Shown piece by piece: positions 18,822-26,508 of a stretch of 40,826 nucleotides of DNA (positions within the stretch are counted from its first letter, which is position 1; every line of letters starts with the position of its first letter). The DNA is from an uncultured Opitutia bacterium (GTDB lineage Bacteria; Verrucomicrobiota; Verrucomicrobiia; Opitutales; UBA953). Below the pieces are notes generated by a model. That model was not told the origin of the DNA, made no database searches, and was given only the letters and a program-made list of their open reading frames with translations. The stretch is taken from assembly GCA_903919185.1 (NCBI GenBank), contig CAIXHF010000129.1:1-40826 (forward strand), given 5' to 3'. Made by a program: the position numbers and the translations under genes.

Positions 18822-18826
18822 ATCCT

Positions 18827-20125
18827 ATGCGCTTCCTCGCCCTCCTCCTTGCTTCGGTCGCCCTGACGGCTGCCCCCACCCCGCCCGAAGGCTTTACCTC
18901 GCTCTACAACGGCAAGGACCTCACCGGCTGGCGCGGTGGCGACACGGCCGACCACCGGGCCTACCTCGACCTCTCGCCCGAAAAGCGCGCCGAGCGCGAT
19001 AGGACTTGGACGGCCGACATGCTTGCCCATTGGAAGGCCGAAGGCGACGAACTCGTCAATGACGGCAAGGGTAAGTACGCCACCACCGAGAAGGAATACG
19101 GCGACATCGAGTTGACCCTCGAGTACAACATGGCGCCGCTCGGGGACTCCGGCATCTACCTGCGCAACGTGCCCCAAGTGCAAATCTGGGATCCGGCCAA
19201 CGCCAAGGAAAAGAAGAATGGCGCCGACAAAGGCAGCGGTGCGCTTTGGAATAACAACGGTGCTGGCAAGTTCCCCCTCGTCGTCGCTGACAAGGCCCCG
19301 GGCGAATGGAATACCCTGCGCATCGTAATGGTCGGCGCCCGCGTCAGCGTCTGGCTCAACGGCAAGCAGACCGTCGACCACGCCACCCTCGAAAATTACT
19401 ACGACCGTAAGCTCGCCGTTCCGGCCAAGGGCCCGATTTGCCTGCAAACCCACGGCGCTCCCATTCGCTGGCGAAACATCTTCGTGCGCGAAATCAACGG
19501 CGCGGAAGCTAACAAATACCTCGCTGCGAAGGGCAACGCTGGCTTCAAGTCCATCTTCAACGGCAAGGACCTCACCGACTGGATGGGCGCGACCGATCAA
19601 TACGAAGTCGTGGATGGCGCCATTTTCTGCAAGCCCAACAAGGGCGGTAACCTCTACCACAAGGACGACCTAACGGACTTCGTCGCTCGCCTGGAATTCA
19701 AGGTACCCGCTGGCGGCAATAACGGACTCTGTCTCCGCTTTCCCGGCATCGGTAACACGGCCTACGTGGGTATGTGCGAGTTGCAGGTCCTGGACGACAA
19801 CTACGATAAGGTTAAGGGCAAGATCGACCCACGGCAGGTCCATGGCTCGGCTTACGGCATGGTCGCCGCCCAGCGCGGCTACCAGCGCCCCATCGGCGAA
19901 TGGAACTTCCAGGAAGTCATCGTCAAGGGCTCCACCATCAAGGTTGAACTCAACGGTTTCATCATCCTCGACGCTGACCTCAGCAAGGTCGACATGGCCA
20001 CGGTCATGGGCAAGAGCGCCCACCCGGGCAAGGATCGTAAGAACGGCTTCTTCGGCTTCGCTGGCCACGGCGATGCCGTCGGCTTCCGTGACCTCTCCAT
20101 CAAGTCCTTGGCCGAAGCTAAGTAA
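18827..20125 (+). CDS. Two-domain DUF1080 (3-keto-disaccharide hydrolase-like) protein
   Basis: 432 residues. The signal peptide is about 1-16 (MRFLALLLASVALTAAP). Two DUF1080 domains follow in tandem. The first opens with LYNGKDLTGWRGGD (about 26-39) and includes the GDSGIYLRNVPQVQIWDP strand pair. The second opens with IFNGKDLTDWMGATD (about 243-257) and includes NNGLCLRFPGIG. The two halves differ, so this is not a recent exact duplication. It is likely a periplasmic enzyme or binding protein for oxidised disaccharides. The PSD1 gene of pair 3 starts 3 bp after its stop, which supports co-expression. Confidence 0.9.
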   Translation: MRFLALLLASVALTAAPTPPEGFTSLYNGKDLTGWRGGDTADHRAYLDLSPEKRAERDRTWTADMLAHWKAEGDELVNDGKGKYATTEKEYGDIELTLEYNMAPLGDSGIYLRNVPQVQIWDPANAKEKKNGADKGSGALWNNNGAGKFPLVVADKAPGEWNTLRIVMVGARVSVWLNGKQTVDHATLENYYDRKLAVPAKGPICLQTHGAPIRWRNIFVREINGAEANKYLAAKGNAGFKSIFNGKDLTDWMGATDQYEVVDGAIFCKPNKGGNLYHKDDLTDFVARLEFKVPAGGNNGLCLRFPGIGNTAYVGMCELQVLDDNYDKVKGKIDPRQVHGSAYGMVAAQRGYQRPIGEWNFQEVIVKGSTIKVELNGFIILDADLSKVDMATVMGKSAHPGKDRKNGFFGFAGHGDAVGFRDLSIKSLAEAK

Positions 20126-20128
20126 GCC

Positions 20129-23100
20129 ATGCAAGTTCGGCGTTCGTCGATTTTAGTCTTACTGGCCGCTGCCTCGACGTTGCTCGCCGAAGAGCGCGTT
20201 GAGTTTAACCGCGACATTCGGCCAATCTTCTCCGACACCTGCTTCACCTGTCACGGGCCCGACGAAGCGAAGACGAAGGGTAAGCTGCGCTTGGATTCCC
20301 TGGAGGCAGCCCGACGCGGAGGGAAGTCCGGCGACCCCGCGATTGTCCCGGGACACCCCGAGCAAAGCGCGGTGATGAAGCGGTTGCTAACGACGGATGC
20401 GGACGATCACATGCCACCCGCGGAGTTCCACAAGGTCTTGTCGAAGCAACAGGTCGACCTCGTGGGCCGCTGGATTAAGGAAGGCGCGGTCTACCAAGGC
20501 CATTGGGCTTTCCAAACGCCCAAGAAGCCGGCAGTCCCCACGATACCCGTAGGCGGCAACGCCATCGACGGATTCGTCACGCAAGCCCGCCAGGCCAATG
20601 GTCTAAGCGGCACCCCAGAAGCGAGCCGCCCGACCCTGCTCCGCCGCGCCGCGCTCGACCTGACCGGCCTGCCGCCCACCGAGACGGACCTCGCCGCCTT
20701 CCTCGCCGACACTTCCGCCGACGCTTGGTCCAAAGCCATTGATCGTCTCTTGGCCTCTCCACACTACGGCGAACGCATGGCGGCCCAGTGGCTCGACTTC
20801 GCCCGCTACGCGGACAGCAATGGTTTCCAGAGTGATACGACCCGCACGATGTGGCCGTGGCGCGATTGGGTCATCCGTGCCTATAACTCAAATAAGCCTT
20901 TTAATACCTTCACGGTCGAACAGCTTGCCGGTGACCTTCTGCCTAACGCCACCGAAGACCAGATCATCGCCACGGGCTTCAACCGTAACCATCGCCTGAA
21001 CGGCGAGGGAGGTCGGATCGTCGCCGAATGGGCCGTCGAGACCGTCATCGACCGCGTCGAGACGACCGGCTCAACCTGGATGGCGCTGACGATGAACTGC
21101 TGCCGTTGCCACGACCATAAGTACGATCCGATTTCCCAGAAAGAGTTCTACCAATTCTTTGCCTATTTTAATTCCAACGACGAATCCGGAGTCCTCGGCG
21201 AATTCGGTGGGGCCGCATCGACCCGTAAAGGCGGGAACACCTCCCCGACCTACTCCTTCGCTTCGCCTGAAGCGAAGGTCAGCCTCGCCGAAGTCGAAAA
21301 GGCCATCGTTGCCGCCGAACTAGCGGTGAAGTCCGCCGCCAAAGTTGTCCCCGCTGCGCAGACTGCCTGGGAGCAAAAGCTGCGCCAAGGTTTCACGGCC
21401 AAGACCGCGACCTGGGCGACGCTGGCTGGCACGCAAGCCGTCAGTAAAGGTGGCGCTTCGTTGCAGCAGCAACCCGACGGCAGTTGGCTCGCGGGCGGCA
21501 AGAACCCCGACAAGGACGTCTACACCGTCACCGCACCCGCTCCCGCTGGCGAACTCACGGGCCTGCTACTCGAAGTCACGCCTGACCCCTCCCTGCCCTC
21601 GCAAAGCCTCGGGCGAGCCCCGAACGGCAACTTCGTCCTGAGCGGAGTGGATGCGTTTCTGACGCTCGCTGACGGCAAGAAGGTCGATATCGACTTCGTC
21701 GATGCGCAAGCCGACTTCAGCCAAGAAGGCTGGCCGATCAAGAGTTTGGTCGAAGGCGGCATCGCCACCAAGGGTGCGAAGGGCGCGAAGAAAGCGCGAA
21801 CCGCACGTGCTAAGACGGGTGCCGGCTGGGCCATTGGCGGTAACGATCCCGAAAATCGCGTCCCGCGAAAGGGCCTCTTCGTACTCACACCGACCGCCGT
21901 TCCCGCCGGTGCGACCCTGACCATCTCCTTGCGCTGCGAAACCCTCGCGAACCACAACATTGGGCGCTTCCGCCTCAGTACGACCGGACTGCCCTCGAAC
22001 CTCATCAGTTTGAAGGACACGCCGCAAGCCGCTGAACTCCGGGCGCTGATTCTGAAGGACCCCGCCACACGCACCGTCGAAGACCGTAAAGTTCTCGCCA
22101 AGGCGTTTACCGAAAGCCCGGAACACCCGAAGCGGGCCGCCGACGCCCACCTCGCGGGCCTACAGAACACTAAGAACATGCTTCCAGGCATCATCGATGT
22201 CATGGTGATGAAGGAACTCGCCCAGCCTAAGGACGCCTTTGTGCTTAACCGCGGTGAATATGATAAACCAGGGGCTAAGGTAGAACGAAAACTTCCCGCC
22301 GTTCTGCCGCCCCTGCCGGCCGGCGAACCCAATAATCGCCTCGGCTTCGCCCGCTGGCTGGTCAGCGGCCAACACCCCTTGACCGCCCGCGTTTGGGTCA
22401 ACCGTGCGTGGGAAAACTTCTTCGGCACCGGCTTGGTGAAGACCTCCGAGAACTTTGGCTCCCAAGCCGAATGGCCGAGCCACCCTGAACTCCTCGACTG
22501 GCTCGCCGTGGACTTTGCGGAACACGGCTGGGACATGAAGCGTATGCAGAAGATGATCCTCATGAGCCAAGCGTATCGCCAGAGCACCGTGGTCACCGCC
22601 GAGAAGTTGGAAAAAGACCCTGAGAACCGGTGGATCTCCCGCGGTCCGCGCTTCCGTCTACCCGCCGAAACTATTCGCGACCAAGCCCTCGCCGTGAGCG
22701 GGTTACTCGTGCCGAAAATCGGTGGCGTCAGCGTAAGACCCTACATGCCGGAAGCCGTCTGGGACGAGACCAGCGTCTATGGTGACATGCGCAACTACAA
22801 GGCCGACACCGGCGAAGGCCTCTACCGCCGCTCGCTCTACACTATTTGGAAACGCACGGCGGCCCCGCCCTCGATGCTACTATTCGACTCGGCGACCCGC
22901 GAGTTTTGCACCGTGAAGCGCTTCCGCAGCAATACCCCCATGCAGGCGCTCTCGCTACTGAATGAAGTCACCTTCGTGGAAGCCTCGCGTAAGTTAGCCG
23001 AGCTCACCCTGCGCCAACCCGGGACCAGCGACCAACGCTTAGCTTGGGCCTTCCAGCGCGTCACCAGCCGTCCCGGTACGCCCGCCGAAATCGCAGTTCT

Positions 23101-23278
23101 CCGCAAGGGACTTGACCGACGCCTCACGGCTTATGCGGCCGACTTACCGGCGGCCAAGAAACTCCTCGCCAACGGCCAAAGTGCCGTGCCGACCGACCTT
23201 GATCCGGCTCAACTTGCCGCCTGGACCGTCACCACCAACGTCCTGCTTAACCTCGACGAAACCGTTACCCGCGAATGA
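20129..23278 (+). CDS. PSD1-type cytochrome c / DUF1549 / DUF1553 protein (pair 3)
   Basis: 1049 residues with a signal peptide (about 1-20). The heme motif is C38-F-T-C41-H42. DUF1549 (about 145-350) has GERMAAQWLDFARYADS and the second CxxCH-like motif CCRCHDHKYDP. An all-beta region (about 435-650) is inserted before DUF1553. It contains an unusual basic stretch, KGAKGAKKARTARAKTG (about 548-564). DUF1553 runs from about 730 to the end (HPLTARVWVNRAWENFFG; RFRSNTPMQALSLLNEVTF). The 3' end overlaps the DUF1501 start by 4 bp (ATGA), so translation is probably coupled. The protein is inferred to be exported and redox-active, and its partners in the operon are the DUF1080 proteins. Confidence 0.93.
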   Translation: MQVRRSSILVLLAAASTLLAEERVEFNRDIRPIFSDTCFTCHGPDEAKTKGKLRLDSLEAARRGGKSGDPAIVPGHPEQSAVMKRLLTTDADDHMPPAEFHKVLSKQQVDLVGRWIKEGAVYQGHWAFQTPKKPAVPTIPVGGNAIDGFVTQARQANGLSGTPEASRPTLLRRAALDLTGLPPTETDLAAFLADTSADAWSKAIDRLLASPHYGERMAAQWLDFARYADSNGFQSDTTRTMWPWRDWVIRAYNSNKPFNTFTVEQLAGDLLPNATEDQIIATGFNRNHRLNGEGGRIVAEWAVETVIDRVETTGSTWMALTMNCCRCHDHKYDPISQKEFYQFFAYFNSNDESGVLGEFGGAASTRKGGNTSPTYSFASPEAKVSLAEVEKAIVAAELAVKSAAKVVPAAQTAWEQKLRQGFTAKTATWATLAGTQAVSKGGASLQQQPDGSWLAGGKNPDKDVYTVTAPAPAGELTGLLLEVTPDPSLPSQSLGRAPNGNFVLSGVDAFLTLADGKKVDIDFVDAQADFSQEGWPIKSLVEGGIATKGAKGAKKARTARAKTGAGWAIGGNDPENRVPRKGLFVLTPTAVPAGATLTISLRCETLANHNIGRFRLSTTGLPSNLISLKDTPQAAELRALILKDPATRTVEDRKVLAKAFTESPEHPKRAADAHLAGLQNTKNMLPGIIDVMVMKELAQPKDAFVLNRGEYDKPGAKVERKLPAVLPPLPAGEPNNRLGFARWLVSGQHPLTARVWVNRAWENFFGTGLVKTSENFGSQAEWPSHPELLDWLAVDFAEHGWDMKRMQKMILMSQAYRQSTVVTAEKLEKDPENRWISRGPRFRLPAETIRDQALAVSGLLVPKIGGVSVRPYMPEAVWDETSVYGDMRNYKADTGEGLYRRSLYTIWKRTAAPPSMLLFDSATREFCTVKRFRSNTPMQALSLLNEVTFVEASRKLAELTLRQPGTSDQRLAWAFQRVTSRPGTPAEIAVLRKGLDRRLTAYAADLPAAKKLLANGQSAVPTDLDPAQLAAWTVTTNVLLNLDETVTRE

Positions 23279-24741
23279 ACTGCAACGACCGCGACTTTCT
23301 CGGCCTTAACTCAGCTGATCGGCTGGCACTCTCCCGCCGCACCTTTCTGAAACGCTCGGCAGGCGGTATTGGCCTCGCCGCCCTCGGCTCGATTCTCGCC
23401 CCGGCGGCCTTCGCCGGTAAACCCGAGGTCGCTGGCTTCCCGAACTTCAAGCCTAAGGCCAAGAAGATCATCTACCTCTTTCAGTCGGGGGCACCGTCGC
23501 AGATGGACCTCTTCGACCCGAAGCCGGGGATGGCGAAATTCCGCGCCCAAGACCTCCCGGCGTCCATCCGTCAGGGCCAACGCCTGACCACGATGACCTC
23601 GGGGCAGAAAACTTTCCCCGTCGCCCCCTCCATCTTTAACTTCAAGCAATACGGCCAGTCAGGGATGTGGTTTAGCGAGGTCATGCCGCACATGGCCAGC
23701 AAGGCCGATGAATGGTGCATGGTGCGCTCGATGTTCACCGAGGCGATCAACCACGACCCGGCCATCACCTTCATGCAGACCGGCAGCCAGTTGGCCGGGC
23801 GACCCTCGATTGGCTCGTGGGCCAGCTACGGTCTCGGCAGCGAAAACGATAACCTCCCAAACTACGTGGTCATGTCGTCGTTCGGCAGTGGCCGGCCCGA
23901 CGACCAACCGCTGTATGACCGCCTGTGGGGCGCCGGCTTCTTACCCTCGAAGCATCAAGGGGTGAAGTTCCGTAACAAGGGCGAACGCGTACTCTACCTT
24001 AAGGATCCGGAGGGTATGAGTCGGGACATCCGCCGCGAATCGCTCGATGAAATTTCCGCACTGAACCAGCAACGTCACGGCGTCTTAGGTGACCCCGAGA
24101 TCCAGACCCGCATCGCTCAATACGAGCTCGCCTTCCGCATGCAGACGAGCGTGCCGGACCTACTCGATTTCTCCAAGGAACCGCAACACGTGCTCGACCT
24201 CTATGGTCCGGATGTGAAACGCCCAGGTTCCTACGCTTCGAACTGCCTGCTCGCTCGCCGCCTCTGCGAACGCGACGTCCGCTTCGTGCAGCTCTTCCAC
24301 ATGGGTTGGGACCACCACGGTGGCTTACCGAAAGCCCTCAAGGGCCAGTGTGCCGATACGGACCATGCGACCGCGGGACTGCTCACCGACCTCAAGCAGC
24401 GCGGGCTCCTCGACGACACGCTCATCGTCTGGGGTGGCGAATTCGGGCGTACCATCTACTCGCAAGGCGCTTTGACCGAGACCAGTTACGGCCGCGATCA
24501 CCATCCCCGTTGCTTCACGGTCCTCATGGCGGGCGCCGGGGTTAAAAAAGGCCAAGTCCTCGGCGAGACCGATGACTTCTGCTATAACATCGTTAAGGAC
24601 CCCGTCCACGTGCACGACCTCAACGCGACGATCATGCACCTCATGGGGGTAGAACACACGCGCCTGACGTACCGCTACCAGGGCCGCGACTTCCGCCTCA
24701 CCGACATTCACGGCAAAGTGGTGAAGCAGATGTTAGCGTAA
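23275..24741 (+). CDS. Tat-exported DUF1501 protein (pair 3)
   Basis: 488 residues. The Tat motif reads LSRRTFLKRSAGGIG (about 19-33), followed by a hydrophobic core ending near AFAG. Landmarks are IIYLFQSGAPSQMDLFDPK, LIVWGGEFGRTIYSQG, YGRDHHPRCF and the final DFRLTDIHGKVVKQMLA. Start choice: the ATG at 23275 overlaps the PSD1 stop as ATGA. It is the last gene of a probable operon starting at 18106 or 18827. It is convergent with the sulfatase gene, with 200 bp between their stops. Confidence 0.93.
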   Translation: MNCNDRDFLGLNSADRLALSRRTFLKRSAGGIGLAALGSILAPAAFAGKPEVAGFPNFKPKAKKIIYLFQSGAPSQMDLFDPKPGMAKFRAQDLPASIRQGQRLTTMTSGQKTFPVAPSIFNFKQYGQSGMWFSEVMPHMASKADEWCMVRSMFTEAINHDPAITFMQTGSQLAGRPSIGSWASYGLGSENDNLPNYVVMSSFGSGRPDDQPLYDRLWGAGFLPSKHQGVKFRNKGERVLYLKDPEGMSRDIRRESLDEISALNQQRHGVLGDPEIQTRIAQYELAFRMQTSVPDLLDFSKEPQHVLDLYGPDVKRPGSYASNCLLARRLCERDVRFVQLFHMGWDHHGGLPKALKGQCADTDHATAGLLTDLKQRGLLDDTLIVWGGEFGRTIYSQGALTETSYGRDHHPRCFTVLMAGAGVKKGQVLGETDDFCYNIVKDPVHVHDLNATIMHLMGVEHTRLTYRYQGRDFRLTDIHGKVVKQMLA

Positions 24742-24795
24742 AATGCTGAGTGGCGGAATCGTTGGTTAGTTGATGACGAGGAAGAGATTCCACCC

Positions 24796-24935
24796 TGCAC
24801 TCTGCCCTCCGTACTCTGTACTCTGTACTCCGTACTCCGTACTCTGTACTCTGTACTCTGTACTCCGTACTCTGTACTCCGTACTCTGTACTCCGTACTC
24901 TGTACTCCGTACTCTGTACTCTGTACTCCGTACTC
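24796..24935. repeat. Heptamer tandem repeat, 18 exact-class copies of YGTACTC plus 2 diverged copies
   Basis: From 24810 to 24935 there are 18 consecutive 7-mers, each either CGTACTC or TGTACTC. The order of the first base is C T T C C T T T C T C T C T C T T C. Two decayed units, TGCACTC (24796-24802) and TGCCCTC (24803-24809), precede them. Only position 1 varies. Each unit contains the palindrome GTAC. The array lies between the convergent DUF1501 and sulfatase genes, 6 bp beyond the sulfatase stop. An ORF across it is just repeat translation. Confidence 0.95.
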
Positions 24936-24941
24936 CGCCCC

Positions 24942-26405
24942 TCACTTCCCCATCTGCTCCCGATACATCACCTTGAATGGGTTCTCGGCAGGACCTTTGA
25001 CCCCTTCATTGACCATCATCGGGCGGACCTCTTTCCACCAGGCTTCGTGCTTGGCAGCGAGTTCGACAACGACCTCGGGGTGCTGGGCGGCGATATCGGT
25101 GGTCTCGCCATAGTCCGTACTGAGATCAAAGAGCTGCCAGGTCGGCTTGGCGGGCTCGCCCTGCGCGGCAGCCTTGGCCTTGCCCTTCCCCGCGGCCTGA
25201 CCGTTACCAGCGGCGACCAAGTGCCAGCGGGTGGTGCGAACGCTGGTCTGGGCGTAATGACCAACCTCGGGGTCGGCCCCATTCCAGCGACCGACGTGGG
25301 TGAAGAGTGTGCGGTCGGGCCAGGCGACCTGCTGGCCGACTTTAGCCGTCAGCAACGGCAGTAAGCTACGTCCTTCCATCTGCGCCTGCATGGTCGCGGA
25401 GGCGGGCGTCCCGGTGAGCTCAAGGATAGTCGGGGCGACATCGATGTGTGCGGCGAGGGCCTTGACATCGCTCGGCTGGAAGCGTCCGGGCAGACGCCAG
25501 AAGGACATAGCTCGGATGCCGCCCATATAGGGTGTCCCCTTTTGCGCCCGCATCCCGGCGTTGAAGACCTTGGTGCCCGCGGTACCCCCGTTGTCGTTCA
25601 TGAAGACTACCAGAGTGTCCTGAGCCAGGCCAAGGGCCTCGATTTTCGCCAGAATCCGGCCGACGTTTTGGTCGATGTTATGGAGCATGCCGAAGAAGTT
25701 TTCGGTGTCCTTCCCGAGCCCCTTACCTTCATAAAGTGCGGCGTCCTCGGGCTTGGCGTTGTAAGGTGCGTGCGGCGCATTGGTGGCCACCCAAGCTAGA
25801 AAAGGTCGCTTGGCGGCGGCTTCGCCCTCGATCCACCGGGTTGCTTGGGCGAAGAACTCATCGGTGCAGTAGCCGGCGGTCTTCACGAACTTACCGTTAT
25901 GCAGAATCGTCGGCCCGTAATAGGAATTCTTCGGCACGTCACCACAACTGCCGGGATAACTCTGCCCGATACCACCAGCCCCATGGATGAAGACTTCGTC
26001 GAAGCCGCGTCGGTTAGGCTGATACTGGGCCTCGTCACCCAGGTGCCATTTGCCAAAGATGCCGGTTCGGTAGCCGGCCTTCTGCAGCTGCTCGGCCAAA
26101 GTCGCCGACCCAAGCGCCAGCCGTTCGCGCTCAAGGATGGTATGCGTGACGCCGTTCTTAAACTCGTGCCGGCCCGTGAGTAACGCGCTACGCGTCGGGG
26201 CACAGGTCGGCGAGACTTGGAAGTCGACAAACCGCACGCTCTCCGCGCGGAGGCGGTCGAGGTTCGGCGTCTTCAGGACCGGGTTACCATGGGCGGAAAG
26301 GTCGCCATAGCCTTGGTCGTCGGTCAGGATAAAGAGCACGTTTGGCTGGGTCGGACCAGCCAGCAGGCACACACAGGAAAGGAATAGCCAAGGTAAGCAG
26401 CGCAT
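24942..26405 (-). CDS. Secreted arylsulfatase, FGly-dependent
   Basis: 487 residues with a signal peptide (about 1-17). PNVLFILTDDQGYGDL (about 21-36) carries the metal-binding aspartates D29/D30. The sulfatase signature C68-A-P-T-R72, followed by SALLTGR, contains the cysteine that is converted to formylglycine. GKWHLGD and a C-terminal sulfatase region follow. A Lys/Ala/Gly-rich segment (about 395-415) is an inserted linker. It hydrolyses sulfate esters, probably on a sulfated polysaccharide; the substrate subfamily cannot be told by eye. No formylglycine-generating enzyme is in the window. It is the only minus-strand gene in the 3797-28083 catabolic block, so it is probably transcribed separately. 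Confidence 0.93.
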   Translation of the reverse strand: MRCLPWLFLSCVCLLAGPTQPNVLFILTDDQGYGDLSAHGNPVLKTPNLDRLRAESVRFVDFQVSPTCAPTRSALLTGRHEFKNGVTHTILERERLALGSATLAEQLQKAGYRTGIFGKWHLGDEAQYQPNRRGFDEVFIHGAGGIGQSYPGSCGDVPKNSYYGPTILHNGKFVKTAGYCTDEFFAQATRWIEGEAAAKRPFLAWVATNAPHAPYNAKPEDAALYEGKGLGKDTENFFGMLHNIDQNVGRILAKIEALGLAQDTLVVFMNDNGGTAGTKVFNAGMRAQKGTPYMGGIRAMSFWRLPGRFQPSDVKALAAHIDVAPTILELTGTPASATMQAQMEGRSLLPLLTAKVGQQVAWPDRTLFTHVGRWNGADPEVGHYAQTSVRTTRWHLVAAGNGQAAGKGKAKAAAQGEPAKPTWQLFDLSTDYGETTDIAAQHPEVVVELAAKHEAWWKEVRPMMVNEGVKGPAENPFKVMYREQMGK

Positions 26406-26466
26406 CGGGGTAGACCCAAGTTACCCGACCCCTCGGGCGATTCCAGAACGAACTACGGCCCTTGGC

Positions 26467-26496
26467 TGGACAGTCCCGCCCTGCGGTCCCTATAAA
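26467..26496 (+). promoter_or_regulatory. Candidate promoter for the cytochrome-propeller gene
   Basis: TGGACA (26467-26472) and TATAAA (26491-26496) are 18 bp apart. The predicted start of transcription, near 26503, would leave a leader of about 6 nt before the ATG at 26509, with no room for a Shine-Dalgarno site. This is the best sigma70-like pair seen in the window. Confidence 0.45.
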
Positions 26497-26508
26497 TAAG
26501 ACTCCGCG

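Noticed and set aside
21520-22596. 358-codon minus-strand open frame inside the third PSD1 gene
   Set aside because: Arg/Ser/Pro-rich translation with no recognisable domain, opposite a gene with clear PSD1 motifs.
24796-24935. CRISPR array
   Set aside because: Units are contiguous 7-mers with no spacers, and no cas genes are nearby.
24770-24976. 69-codon ORF (YSVLCTP-like repeats) over the heptamer array
   Set aside because: It is just the translation of the tandem repeat. There is no start context or homology, and it runs into the sulfatase gene.
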